Positions 45,215 through 54,657 of a stretch of DNA of 64,000 nt are shown piece after piece; position 1 is the first letter of the stretch, and every line of letters starts with the position of its first letter. The stretch lies in assembly GCA_021186555.1 (NCBI GenBank), contig JAJKFL010000011.1:3107501-3171500 (forward strand). Reading direction: 5' to 3'. The stretch comes from Reticulitermes speratus. Lineage: Eukaryota > Arthropoda > Insecta > Blattodea > Rhinotermitidae. The notes under the pieces were generated by a model. It had not been told where the DNA came from and did not search any database. It saw only the letters and a program-made list of their open reading frames with translations. The translations under genes were made by a program, and so were the position numbers.

Positions 45215-46000
45215 AACCATTAATACTTGACTTTGTCCAAATATCTGCCTAAATTTCTTATCTGATCTTTTTCAGTGCATCTTAATAATTTCGTGTAGGA
45301 TATCTCCTTGTCCTTATTTAACCCCTTTTCGTTTAAAAATTTCATTCTCCTTTCTCCAGTTTCTACAGAGCTCAGCAATATCCTGTTCACCTAAACATAA
45401 AGCACATCTTCCTTTACCTGTGTTTCTTCGTGTTCCTTTCAAGTGCCACACCCCTGCTAGTAACGACGCTCTTCCACTCGAACAACATTACGTATATGGC
45501 TGAAACTTACTTCTCGATATAATATTAACGAACTATTCTCCGACATTTTGCTACAATATTTCTGTTTCAATATCATCACCTCTCTCTTTGTTATATCTCT
45601 CGAGTTACACTCTTGCTGCTTCCTTCGCACTAAGCTAAGTCCACAGTCCAACCGCTCACACTCATTACTCTTCTAGCATTTGTACTATTGTTTTGGCCGA
45701 TATTCTATAACCAAATATATAATCCGAAACTAGTACTTTACACTCTGTCCTATGCACTTTCCTCTCTTGCTCTTTCTGCCAAGTTCCATCATAGCAAATC
45801 CATTGGCTACACTTTCGATGTACTCTTTAAATTCTTGCAAAATCTACTATAAACCTTATCTAATTGTTTCCATGTCTCATTCAACCCCCACACCTCAATT
45901 CCATACATAATCTTTGATTCACATACCATTTCATATATATAGTCACCAACATCTGTAGCTTTATGTTTGGGGTTTTGATATATACAGGGTATACACAAAC
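45215..46000 (-). pseudogene. LINE ORF2 C-terminal region with zinc-knuckle-like motif (family 4)
   Basis: The minus strand reads in order YEMVCESKIMYGIEVWGLNE and WKQLDKVYSRFCKN (45998-45807), then ITKREVMILKQKYCSKMSEN (45651-45457), then KGRCALCLGEQDIAELC near 45420-45370. This order (MYGIE.WGL, RFCKK, then a C..CLGE...H/C knuckle) is typical of another non-LTR family in cockroaches and termites. Several stops and frameshifts show it is dead. Confidence 0.6.
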
Positions 46001-46061
46001 GAATGGTGCGGTTTCAATGGTGAATAAAGGGAAACCGCACCATTCTTTTGTGTATACCCTG
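45985..46061. mobile_element. 77-bp palindromic MITE
   Basis: Inverted arms CAGGGTATACACAAACGAAT and complement around a short 'aatggtgaataaagg' centre, flanked by TA. It lies within the decayed LINE region. Same family as 30858-30935 and 63534-63612. Confidence 0.85.
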
Positions 46062-46299
46062 TATATTTGTCTATAGCTAAAATAGCTTGATATCTTTAGT
46101 TTTAGGTAATGTTTTCTGCTTACTCCAAATTTATGTGCTTTCCAGTGTCACTTTTGGGCAATTAAATTTATCTGCAGCCCCAATGTCCTGCCCATTCAGT
46201 CTCTATCTCTCAGTTTCCTTTTTATCTTCCTCCTTCTTAAATACCATTATAAAATGGGAATAGCAAAGAAGCAGCAGCAAGGAAGAGGAAATTTTAGTA

Positions 46300-46410
46300 A
46301 AAGTCGCAAATATATAATTTCAACAAAATTAATCTCGTGGAATTCGCTCCGTTCTATGCGGACGGACGGACGGACGGGTGGTTAATAGTCGCTTTTCGCA
46401 AACGTGCCTG
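46300..46410 (+). repeat. Dispersed repeat end with GGAC microsatellite
   Basis: 'ctccgttctatgcggacgga' then (CGGA)n and 'gcttttcgcaaacg' matches 9235-9345. A simple GGAC repeat replaces GACA. Confidence 0.5.
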
Positions 46411-47135
46411 GACTGAGCTCTATAAATGTAGTTATGAGTAAATTCATTGCTTTTCCCCGAACTATACGTAGGATAGTGGCACCAATGCCCTCATAAATGT
46501 AGTCCATAAAACTTACATATAATCCTCTTTTACGGTAAACAAATTGCTCTTATAATTTACGCCCTTCACCGTGAAATGTTTCTCTGAAAGGCATGTCAAT
46601 ATAGGAGTGTGATTTTAGGCTTGTGACAAACACAGAAATTTACCACCTGTGGTCGAGAAATACTGCTCGCCGTAGTCATCTCCACTGAATGCTGCCAAGG
46701 CGCTGTCTTATGGCCACTGAAATATTTATGTGGTGTGATAACAGAAGTAAGCTCCATTGACAACGCATTACGTGTTGGCGAACACATTACTTAATGCCTG
46801 AACTGTCGCGAAATCTTTGACAAGACTCATTTCTTTTCTGCCAGATTTGCTCTGCTTATGTAATTTCTGAAATGTATGTAACCATGAGTGTCAAGTCCGG
46901 TAACCTAGGTGGTCATGCAGTGAGACTGCCTTGCCTGACCGACCGTTAAGGACATATTTAAAAAACAATTATCCGCGAAGGTTGGTGTTGTATGTTTCAA
47001 AGTAACTGCCGCAACTTAACGATGTCTCTCTATCAAATTTTTTTTACTATTCGACAATGAAATCTCTCCCTTGCTATCACAGGATGTCCTGAATGTCTTT
47101 AAGAGGATTTAAAGTTGGCCACACAAAGGCTTGTG
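46411..47135. other. Unassigned spacer
   Basis: No recognised element. Confidence 0.3.
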
Positions 47136-47139
47136 AGCA

Positions 47140-47387
47140 ACGTCAAGCTGACAAAGTCCAGGGAACAGAGTTATTGAGAAGCTGACTGGTCCTCAGCTAG
47201 TCCAGAAATTCCGCACATGCTATTGAGCCCGATGTTTGTTGTCACACAACAACTCTTTATTTGTCCCTGTACTGAGCCAGATGACTCCAGCTCACGTACT
47301 CATCTTCCTGTTTAAGACTCACTTTAATATTATTCTCCCATCTACGCCTTGGTCTTCCACGTTTTCTCCAGTCACGTCTCCCTACCG
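47140..47387 (-). mobile_element. Family-2 LINE 3' end, diverged copy abutting the next
   Basis: The minus strand shows 'gagacgtgactggagaaaac', 'gtggaagaccaaggcgtaga', then the 3' UTR 'ctagctgaggaccagtcagc'. It is cut at its 5' side exactly where the tail of the following copy begins (AACT repeat). Confidence 0.7.
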
Positions 47388-47910
47388 ACTAACTAACTAA
47401 CTAACTAACTAACTCCATGTAGCACAGTCCTTCTTGAGAAGCTAACAGGTCGTCAGCTAGTCAAGAAATTCCCCTCGTTTTATGGAACCCGAAGGTTCAT
47501 TACCGCATTCACAACAGCCCGCCACCTGTCCCTATCCCGAGCCATATCAATCCAGTCCATGCCCCCCCCATCCCACTTCTTGAAGATCCATTTTAATATT
47601 ATCCTCCCATCTACGCCTGAGTCTTCCAAGTGGTCTCCTTCCCTCAGGTCTCCCCACCAAAACCCTGTACGCACCTCTCCCCTCACCCATACGTGCTACA
47701 TGCCCCGCCCACCTCATTCTTCTTGATTTCATCACCCGAATAATATTTGGTGATGAGTACAGATCATTAAGCTCCTCGTTATGTAGTCTTCTCCACTCCC
47801 CTGTTACCCCGTCCCTCTTAGGCCCAAATATCCTCCTCAGCACCCTATTCTCGAACACCCTCAGCCTATGTTCCTCCCTCAGTGTGACAGACCAAGTCTC
47901 ACACCCTCCC
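47388..47910 (-). pseudogene. Family-2 LINE ORF2 C-terminus with 3' UTR and (AGTT)n tail
   Basis: The best-preserved C-terminus in the window. From 47908: [85 protein letters not shown], then after a frameshift near 47560 [19 protein letters not shown] and NLRVP. The 3' UTR follows, ending in about seven AGTT units on the minus strand at 47388-47416. The RT domain is absent: 5'-truncated. Confidence 0.85.
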
Positions 47911-48685
47911 TACTGACACCCTGTATATATATTATACATACCGTGCACTTTATCAACTAGTTAATAATCACACACCAACGAATGCACTACTCCATTCTAC
48001 GTGCAAGACGCCATTTCAGTGACCTTGACCTATAAAGACTCCAAACATCCCGAGTTCAAATTCCTATGTATATTTTACGTTGCTTGGGTCGGGTCGTTAC
48101 AAAGAACACGTCCAAGTTCGAAGTCCTGTGTGACATTTCGGCTGACCAGTGACCGTATTTCGCCACCTCTAGAAATATATTCTAGTAGGCATTTCATTCC
48201 TGCAAATGTTACCTCATCTTTTTGTTTGTGAAAAGGCACATTATAGGCTTATAATATTAAATAAGAAATAAGTACGTTCCTCATACTTCAGACGACGTGC
48301 CTTTGTTTTGATTTCGTCCAAACAGCTATTGGAGATTTTGACTATCATTTTGGTGCTGTATATTGGTTGCAATTTCTACGCTATGAATTTATTGATAATA
48401 TAGCTCTGGAATGACACTAATGATACTAATGACACTAACAGAGGATACCAACATATATCTGACAACAGGATGGTGACAGACTATTTATTTGATTTGTGTT
48501 AAAATGAATTTTGACTAAAATAAACTGACAGATTCCTCTTGGACCAACAGCAATTCCTTTTATAAGGACCCTGATGTCAAATCCAGTCTTCCCTCCATAC
48601 GCTATGGCAATCTCTGGGTTACGGAGCCAATAAAGTAAAGCTAGGCTATTACAGCAGTGTTTCTGAACCTTTTTAATCAACGTAG
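47911..48685. other. Unassigned spacer
   Basis: No element or gene recognised. Short 'aatgacactaatgatact' repeats at 48408-48440. Confidence 0.3.
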
Positions 48686-48695
48686 TCCTTCTTTC

Positions 48696-48908
48696 TTACT
48701 AGGATTGTGAGTTCGAATCCCGCCTAGGGCATGGATGTCTGTCTCTTGTGAGTGTTGTGTGTTGTCAGGTAGAGATCTCTGCGACAGGCTGGTCCCTCGT
48801 CCAGAGAAGTCCTACCGACTGTGGTGTGTCTAAAAGTGTGATCGTGAAACCTCGAAAAATAAGGCGGCCTAGGCCCTCAAGGGGCTGTCGAGCCATTGGA
48901 AAAAAAAA
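48696..48908 (+). mobile_element. B-type SINE, 5'-truncated with 10-bp TSD
   Basis: Begins inside the tRNA-like head ('ttactaggattgtgag') just before the B-box, with a complete body and A9 tail. TCCTTCTTTC occurs at 48686-48695 and 48909-48918. The duplication at the truncated end shows the truncation happened during insertion. Confidence 0.88.
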
Positions 48909-48918
48909 TCCTTCTTTC

Positions 48919-49575
48919 AGATTGAGGCCTCACGTAGGTCTCAGAAAGCTCAAGTGCCTTTGGTCACATAGCCTTTGGTCTGAGAGTGAAAACTTCTCTC
49001 GTGTTTTGGTCTTGAACTGAAGCTGACGTACCTCTTCTACCTGAATAAAACCTCATGAACACCTTAATCTCAGTTAAACCTTACGTTGTCTTTGGTCTAA
49101 GAGTTAAAACCTCGAATAATGTTTTGTCTCAGCAAAACCTTACGTAACCATCGATCTGTGAGTAAAACCTCACATACCCCTTGGTCTCAGAGTGAAACCT
49201 CAGGTAAGGCGTTTGTAACACCGTTTCTTTTTTTTTTTTAAACCCCTTGTTGTCGCGTATAATGCGAACACGATACAAGGATTTTCTTCATTCTAAATAA
49301 TTTTTATTCCACGCACAGAAAGAGTTACGAAAAGAAACCCTAGAAGACGTCCTTTAAGGCCTTTATGACCTGTGTGTGAAGGTGTTTTATATATATACAT
49401 TTCACTTCCATTTGAGGTTTCATAAACCCGTGTAATTACAGGTTCGGGTACCTTACGATTATATATAGCCAGAGGGAGCTACCTGCATTAGGGCCAGTCA
49501 AATCCTCAGGGGAAATAAAAGAAAGCAATTGTAATGACTGTCAGTGCAGCAGACCTTGAAGGAGGGACTGGGTAA
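48919..49575. other. Spacer with diffuse ~45-bp repetition
   Basis: At 48925-49215 phrases such as 'ctcacgtaggtctcagaaag', 'aacctcacataccccttggtctcagag' and 'aaaccttacgt' recur loosely, as in an old tandem repeat. Nothing else recognised. Confidence 0.4.
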
Positions 49576-49588
49576 AACGTAATCGGGG

Positions 49589-49866
49589 TAAAGGTAAAGT
49601 TCACCCTAGAACAGGCCATGAAGGCCCACAGGGGGAGTAGAGGTATAGCTCTACTCTTTCTTTAACCTCGGCGCAAGATGGGGTGGGTGGTTAACGCCAC
49701 GTCCCGGCCGCTTTACCCCCGGGAATGACCCGGTACCCATTGTACAGGAGGCTGGGTGGGCCCCAGGGCCGGTCTGGACGGGTGCTGAAAATTTCGCCCC
49801 CACCAGGATTCGATCCCCGGACCGTCCAGCTCGTAGCGAGTCGCTATACCGACTGAGCTATCCCGG
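49589..49866 (-). mobile_element. D-type tRNA-derived SINE, full length with 13-bp TSD
   Basis: Minus-strand head 'gggatagctcagtcggtata' (A-box) and 'ccggggatcgaatcctgg' (B-box), then a body ending 'ctttacctttacc'. AACGTAATCGGGG occurs at 49576-49588 and 49867-49879. This intact copy defines the empty form of the composite at 27001-28057. Confidence 0.92.
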
Positions 49867-49939
49867 AACGTAATCGGGGACCGAAAATAATTGCCTGAAA
49901 TATCGGCCCTGATCTTGAAAACTATTACTTGCTGTTGGT

Positions 49940-50333
49940 CAGGTGCGCACCCCGAATTTTTGCCTTGGGGAGGCTGACCCTGAGTCTATGTATAATTTAT
50001 ATTTGATTTTAAAAATTATGTTATAAAAATCATGTTATAAGTACAACATAACACTTTTTGCAACTGCATTTATATACATACAAATATAACTACATGTTCC
50101 TTTACTCAATCACAGTGTCCTATCTTGTTTTTTTTTTAATTTTAGTAATTTATTTTTCAAAAGTCTAATGTACTAGTCATCAGCCGATTTCAGTGGCTGA
50201 TTTCGACTGAAGGGGAAACCACGTAAAACTTTTGCTATCATCTATAAATCTGTGTTTTTTTAAATTTCGGTTTTGTGAAGTTTGGGGGGGGGGGGGTGCA
50301 GCCTGGCAGCCCCCTCCCTTGGGTGCGCCTCTG
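49940..50333. mobile_element. hAT-type MITE with perfect 8-bp TSD
   Basis: Ends CAGGTGCGCACCCC and (inverted) CAGAGGCGCACCC, flanked by CTGTTGGT at 49932-49939 and 50334-50341. AT-rich interior without coding capacity; a 13-G run sits near the right end. Confidence 0.75.
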
Positions 50334-50436
50334 CTGTTGGTAATAAATCACACTTCACAGTAGTGTAATAATATAATAGTAGCAAAAATAATAGACACGT
50401 ATGCTTTGATAATAATGCAATTTTTAGGGTCCATAG

Positions 50437-50759
50437 TACACGTGTGTACTATTGTGTACTGCACGTACACGTGTGTACTATTGTCGTGTACTGCACGTAC
50501 ACGTGTGTACTATTGTCGTGTACTGCACGTACACGTGTGTACTATTGTCGTGTACTGCACGTACACGTGTGTACTATTGTCGTGTACTGCACGTACACGT
50601 GTGTGTACTATTGTCGTGTACAGCACGTACACGTGTGTACTATTGTCGTGTACTGCACGTACACGTGTGTACTATTGTCGTGTACTGCACGTACACGTGT
50701 GTACTATTGTCGTGTACTGCACGTACACGTGTGTACTATTGTCGTGTACTGCACGTACA
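50437..50759 (+). repeat. 32-bp tandem array, about 10 units, with CACGTG
   Basis: Unit: gtacacgtgtgtactattgt plus cgtgtactgcac. Each unit includes ACACGTGT and a self-complementary GTACACGTGTGTAC-like core. One unit (about 50597) has an extra GT. Open frames of up to 138 codons arise from the repeat and are not called as genes. Confidence 0.95.
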
Positions 50760-50888
50760 ACTGGGCACGAGAGGGTAAGCGTCCGGCCTCTGATCTTTCA
50801 ATTCCTGATTGTTCACGTTTGAAATGGAAACATGCTGGTTTAGTGTTTCTTCATTAACAGGTTTTAGTCGATTAACTGCAGACTTGGC

Positions 50889-51286
50889 GATCCCAGTGGC
50901 CGTGCGGTCTAAGGCGTGGGTCTTCGGCCGCTCGCTTACTAGGATCGTGGGTTCGAATCCCACTGGGGGCATGGATGTTTGTGTTGTGTTTGTTGTAAGG
51001 ACGGTAGCATGGAACGTAAAGTGACATGAAGGACGAAAGGAGTTAAACAGTACAAAAATGGATCAATGGGGAAAAACCCCGGACAGACAAAAAAATAATC
51101 CCACCGGGGGCATGGATATCTGTCTGTTGTGAGTGTTGTGTGTTGTCAGGTAGAGGTCTCTGCGACGGGCTGATCACTCGTCCAGAGGAGTCCTACCGAG
51201 TGTGGTGTGTCTCAAGTGTGATCGTGAAGCCTCGAAAAATGAGGCGGCCTAGGCCCCCTAGGGGCTGTCGAGCCATTGGAAAGAAA
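50889..51286 (+). mobile_element. Composite SINE: one head, one C-body, one B-body
   Basis: tRNA-like head (50889-50960) with B-box, C-type body ending A7 at about 51095, then a B-type body resuming at 'tcccaccgggggcatgg' and ending at 51286. AACTGCAGACTT at 50874-50885 and AACTGCGGATTT at 51286-51297 are a probable target duplication with two differences. Confidence 0.8.
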
Positions 51287-51356
51287 ACTGCGGATTTAGT
51301 GACTACTTTGTGAATGTTTGTTGATCATTACCAATGATTTGCTGTTCATTAATCAT

Positions 51357-51602
51357 GTTATATGTTAAGATGTAGACAGACATGTTATATGTTAAGATGT
51401 AGACAGACATGTTATATGTTAAGATTTAGACAGACATGTTATATGTTAAGATGTAGACACACATGTTATATGTTAAGATGTAGACGCACATGTTATATGT
51501 TAAGAGGTAGACACACATGTTATATGTTAAGATGTAGACACACATGTTATGTGTTAAGATGTAGACACACATGTTATATGTTAAGATGTAGACACACATG
51601 TT
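51357..51602 (+). repeat. 27-bp tandem array, 9 units
   Basis: Unit: atgttatatgttaagatgta plus gacacac. The first units end gacagac. The 27-bp period is divisible by 3, so a 100-codon frame (CYMLRCRHT repeats) runs through it, without other coding evidence. Confidence 0.95.
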
Positions 51603-51604
51603 CT

Positions 51605-52440
51605 GGTCATGTAGTCAAGAGTTACAAAGTGCCACTATCGTTGGTTTCTTTACGAGTACTTTGAATATTTCCCCTGTCAATTGTCATTCCACTATTAATA
51701 TTCATGCATTTACTACCGACGCCTATAATACAGCCTTAAATAGTGACACCGTCGCTATATAGAACCACAAAAATAATTCACAAACATGTTTATATAAACA
51801 ATGTATAAAATGTTTCTGGCAGATCGTACTGGCCTGTGATCACGTCTAAACAGCCCAGCACTGCCTCCAATACCAACTGAGGGAAAATTAAAATAAGTTT
51901 ACGAGAAGCGTTTCTGTATTAAAGTCACGGTGCTGGCGCAACTGTAAAAGTTTGGCACCAAGAACAGAAGCCAATGACTGCCATTCGGAGACCAATCAGC
52001 TGTTTGAGGTGTGGGCAGACCAGATGGAATTTTATTTGTTCATTGTCCATGCTTCTCTGCTTGTTATGTTTTATTATTTTCTTCTTCTTCTTCTTCTTCT
52101 TCTTCTTTTTCGTGAAATTGCAGAATTCCATTGAATCTTAAAGGGGAAGTTGTCATACAAGAATCAAAGCGGGGTCTATCAACCAGTTTCACCGGCGAGT
52201 TTAAAACTTCGACTGTGAAGGGCGCGGGGGAATAAGGGGCGTGAGATAAGGGGAGGGGAATGTTACTCGGTTGCCGTATTCCGCGAGAGAAGTAGGGCGC
52301 GTTACGTGTGACGGTAGATGATGTAGAGACTGCAATGTTAAGTGCAGTACAACATTCCAGACCACTTCGAAACATCAGATTACGTTTGTCTTTTGTAAAG
52401 AAAAGCTATCAAGCATTCGGAGTAGGATAGCATACAAAGT
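51605..52440. other. Unassigned spacer, GC-rich toward the right
   Basis: A (TTC)n run lies at 52079-52106. 52200-52320 is G-rich ('gaagggcgcgggggaataag'). No gene recognised. Confidence 0.3.
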
Positions 52441-52494
52441 AAGACTTGGTGGTTATGAAGTGCTGGCTGTTTCTGCTAGCCACCATTTTCCTCT

Positions 52495-53168
52495 TTCCCC
52501 TCCAGCTCCCCTGCTATTGAGATGACGTCATCGAGAGTAGCAAACTCGAACGCCGCCATGCCTGTGCTGTGCACGAAGTCCGTGTGAGTGTGAAGGGCCT
52601 GTGTTTTTGTTGTGTGCTGCAGGAGCTACGTACCGTAGTGCTTTATTCGTGACTAAACCTAGGTTGGAAAGCTACGGAGAGGCTCAGCCAATCAGGACGT
52701 GTGTTTTGTTGCTAGGGCAACAAGGCAACAACTAAAATTCAGCATATCAGTAGTATAATTTTAAAAAATTACATATCGTTGCAAAATGTTCTACAAGATG
52801 TGTGTTGGTACGGTTTAAATGTGATTAGATTTATAATTTTTTATTGCGAGAAGTGACATGATTTGTGTGATCATTGATTTCAGTGTGTGTTAATACATGC
52901 AACGCGCACAAGCTTCGTAGCTCTTAAGGGGCATTTACGACCCCTCGCTGCACATATATACTCACAAACGCATATCGCATTGTGGTCATTTGAAGTCGTG
53001 TGTGTGGGATCAGTACAAAACGCCTAACGTTGAAATCAACCCGAGTGCGAGAGTGATACAAAAAAAAAAAACTGGTAACAGTATTGCATTGCTTCAGGCA
53101 AATTACAGAAATCGCGTTGTTTCTTCGTTGTGACTGTACCGTATTAACTGAGCCTGTAGGAAGTCAAC
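52495..53168 (+). promoter_or_regulatory. Possible host promoter / 5' UTR
   Basis: TGACGTCA, a perfect CREB/ATF site, lies at 52523-52530 in a CpG-rich stretch. It is followed by an ATG in the strong context gccgccATG at 52558 with GTGAGT 26 nt later, and by an arthropod initiator-like TCAGT at 53010-53014. No known transposon was seen here. This is consistent with a host 5' region leading to the exon at 53169, but it is inference without transcript support. Confidence 0.3.
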
Positions 53169-53231
53169 ATGTCTAGAATTTCCATCAACAGACCTATTTC
53201 CCGCAACAGCAGAATCAGGAAAATCAGCAGG
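53169..53231 (+). CDS. Possible first coding exon (21 codons) ending at a splice donor
   Basis: ATG in the context gtcaacATG (insect-like) opens an Arg/Ser/Ile-rich basic peptide starting MSRISINRPISRNSRIR. It is followed directly by GTGAGT at 53232, phase 0. The preceding 700 bases look like a promoter and 5' UTR. I do not recognise the protein. A downstream frame at 53280-53462 containing KMKAVRKRKVDQLFMCG, with GTGAGT at 53418, might be a second exon but lacks a convincing acceptor. Confidence 0.35.
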
Positions 53232-53279
53232 GTGAGTACATAGTTTGCATTTCAGTTTGTTTCAACATAATGTTTCTGT

Positions 53280-53462
53280 TTGCGTGTTAATGTTGAGAGG
53301 CCAAAACAGCTGTTAACCACCTACAAAATGAAGGCCGTGCGCAAGCGCAAAGTCGATCAGCTGTTCATGTGTGGACGGCGTTTGACTCCCTTTGTGAAGC
53401 TCTACCTGATATTCAATAGTGAGTCGCTATTCGGCGCTGCCATCTGTTGGTTTGTGTTGTAG
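53280..53462 (+). CDS. Unrecognised ORF downstream of the possible exon
   Basis: 60 codons with a basic central part (KMKAVRKRKVDQLFMCGRRL) and a hydrophobic end. It may be an alternative exon, a repeat, or chance. There is no family match. Confidence 0.15.
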   Translation: MRVNVERPKQLLTTYKMKAVRKRKVDQLFMCGRRLTPFVKLYLIFNSESLFGAAICWFVL

Positions 53463-53643
53463 TGTAACTGCATACAGAATTCCTACCCTACATCGTAAAA
53501 ACAGAACTTGTTTAGTCGTTTTCAGAACTGAGATCACAAAAATCGTCACACGTACCTCTAGTCCGCTTCAAGAACAATAGATGGCAGACCACCAATTCTG
53601 AAATTATCTCTCCACCCATGTTAGCTCGTCTTTGTATATGAAC

Positions 53644-53770
53644 TGTGAGGCTGGGTAGGCCCCAGGGTCGGTCTGGACTGGTGCGGAAAGTCTCGCCCTC
53701 ACCGGGATTCGATCCCCCGCACCGTTCAACCCATAGCGAGCCGCTATACCGACTACGCTGTCCCGGCCCT
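53644..53770 (-). mobile_element. D-type SINE, head and start of body only
   Basis: The minus strand 'gtagtcggtatagcggctcg' then 'ggggatcgaatcccggtgag' matches the head of 49589-49866. The copy is 3'-truncated at the 'cccacccagcctc' block. Confidence 0.75.
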
Positions 53771-54590
53771 TACTTTCTGTAAGGTAGGAAGTGAATTCTA
53801 AAATATTATTTACGTTTTTTTCCGAATATTTCTGTTGTCCTCCGTCAGTAACATTCCACCATCACTTCGTCTTAATACTGCTTTTATCAGGAGGACAAAC
53901 GGGCGAACCTTCGAACAAACTAGTTGTCCTTCGGTTATCAGGGAGTACTGGACTGAAAAGCATGTACTTTCAAATTATTCTTTCTCCATGTGTGGGCTGC
54001 ATACTGAAACAGTCCGCTTCCCGTTACCCTACCGTCTGCATTTCCCAACGCTTTACCTTGCTTCCAGCCTACGTTCACAGGAAGGACAAGCATTTTTAAA
54101 ATTAATTTTTAGACCCGCGTACGACCTGATTTTGAGACCCCTACTTAATACGTATCCTCAACATGGGTACAAGTTTAAAGTTCACGAAACGTACACAACT
54201 GATTGTAAATATTACTGCCAACCGAATAATGGGGGAAGATTTAAAACCCGTAAAAGTCTTATGGATATGTCATGCTCATACCTTTGTACATGATAAAAGA
54301 ATTGCAAAGTCTGTTATGTGTATGATAATCTCTTCGCAATGATTATGTTACAGAACTGATTTTCTTGAGTTTTCGTGGGTCAGAAAAATGTGACCCACTG
54401 GCTGGCAGTTGGACCACCGTGTCAATCTGACGTGTGATGTTATGTGTTTTAGGATACCAAGCAAAATGTCAGTGGTTCTTGAGCTCATAATGCGATAAAA
54501 ACTGAACAGTATGTGACATTCAGATGAGGGAAAGAAGAGGGAATGAGGTTTCTTAACAAGTAAATACGTCCATTGTTAACCTCAACCCTT
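53771..54590. other. Region with a 152-codon open frame of unknown origin
   Basis: The longest frame in non-tandem DNA is at 53835-54293 (+), starting MSSVSNIPPSLRLNTAF and including RRTNGRTFEQTSC and REYWTEKHVL. No domain is recognised. An overlapping shifted frame of similar length suggests a decayed repeat and not a gene. Confidence 0.2.
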
Positions 54591-54657
54591 TAAAGTCAAG
54601 TGGTTACTTAATGTACCACCAGGTTTAACAGCGAACACTAAACATTCCGCCCACATA

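Noticed and set aside
47388-47416. Telomeric repeat (insect TTAGG)
   Set aside because: The repeat is the 4-bp AGTT/AACT tail of a LINE, not the 5-bp TTAGG.
50406-50857. Three overlapping frames of 108-138 codons
   Set aside because: They are translations of the 32-bp array in three phases.
53835-54293. 152-codon ORF as a host gene
   Set aside because: No domain or splice context, and a shifted frame of about 100 codons overlaps it; I could not exclude a decayed repeat.
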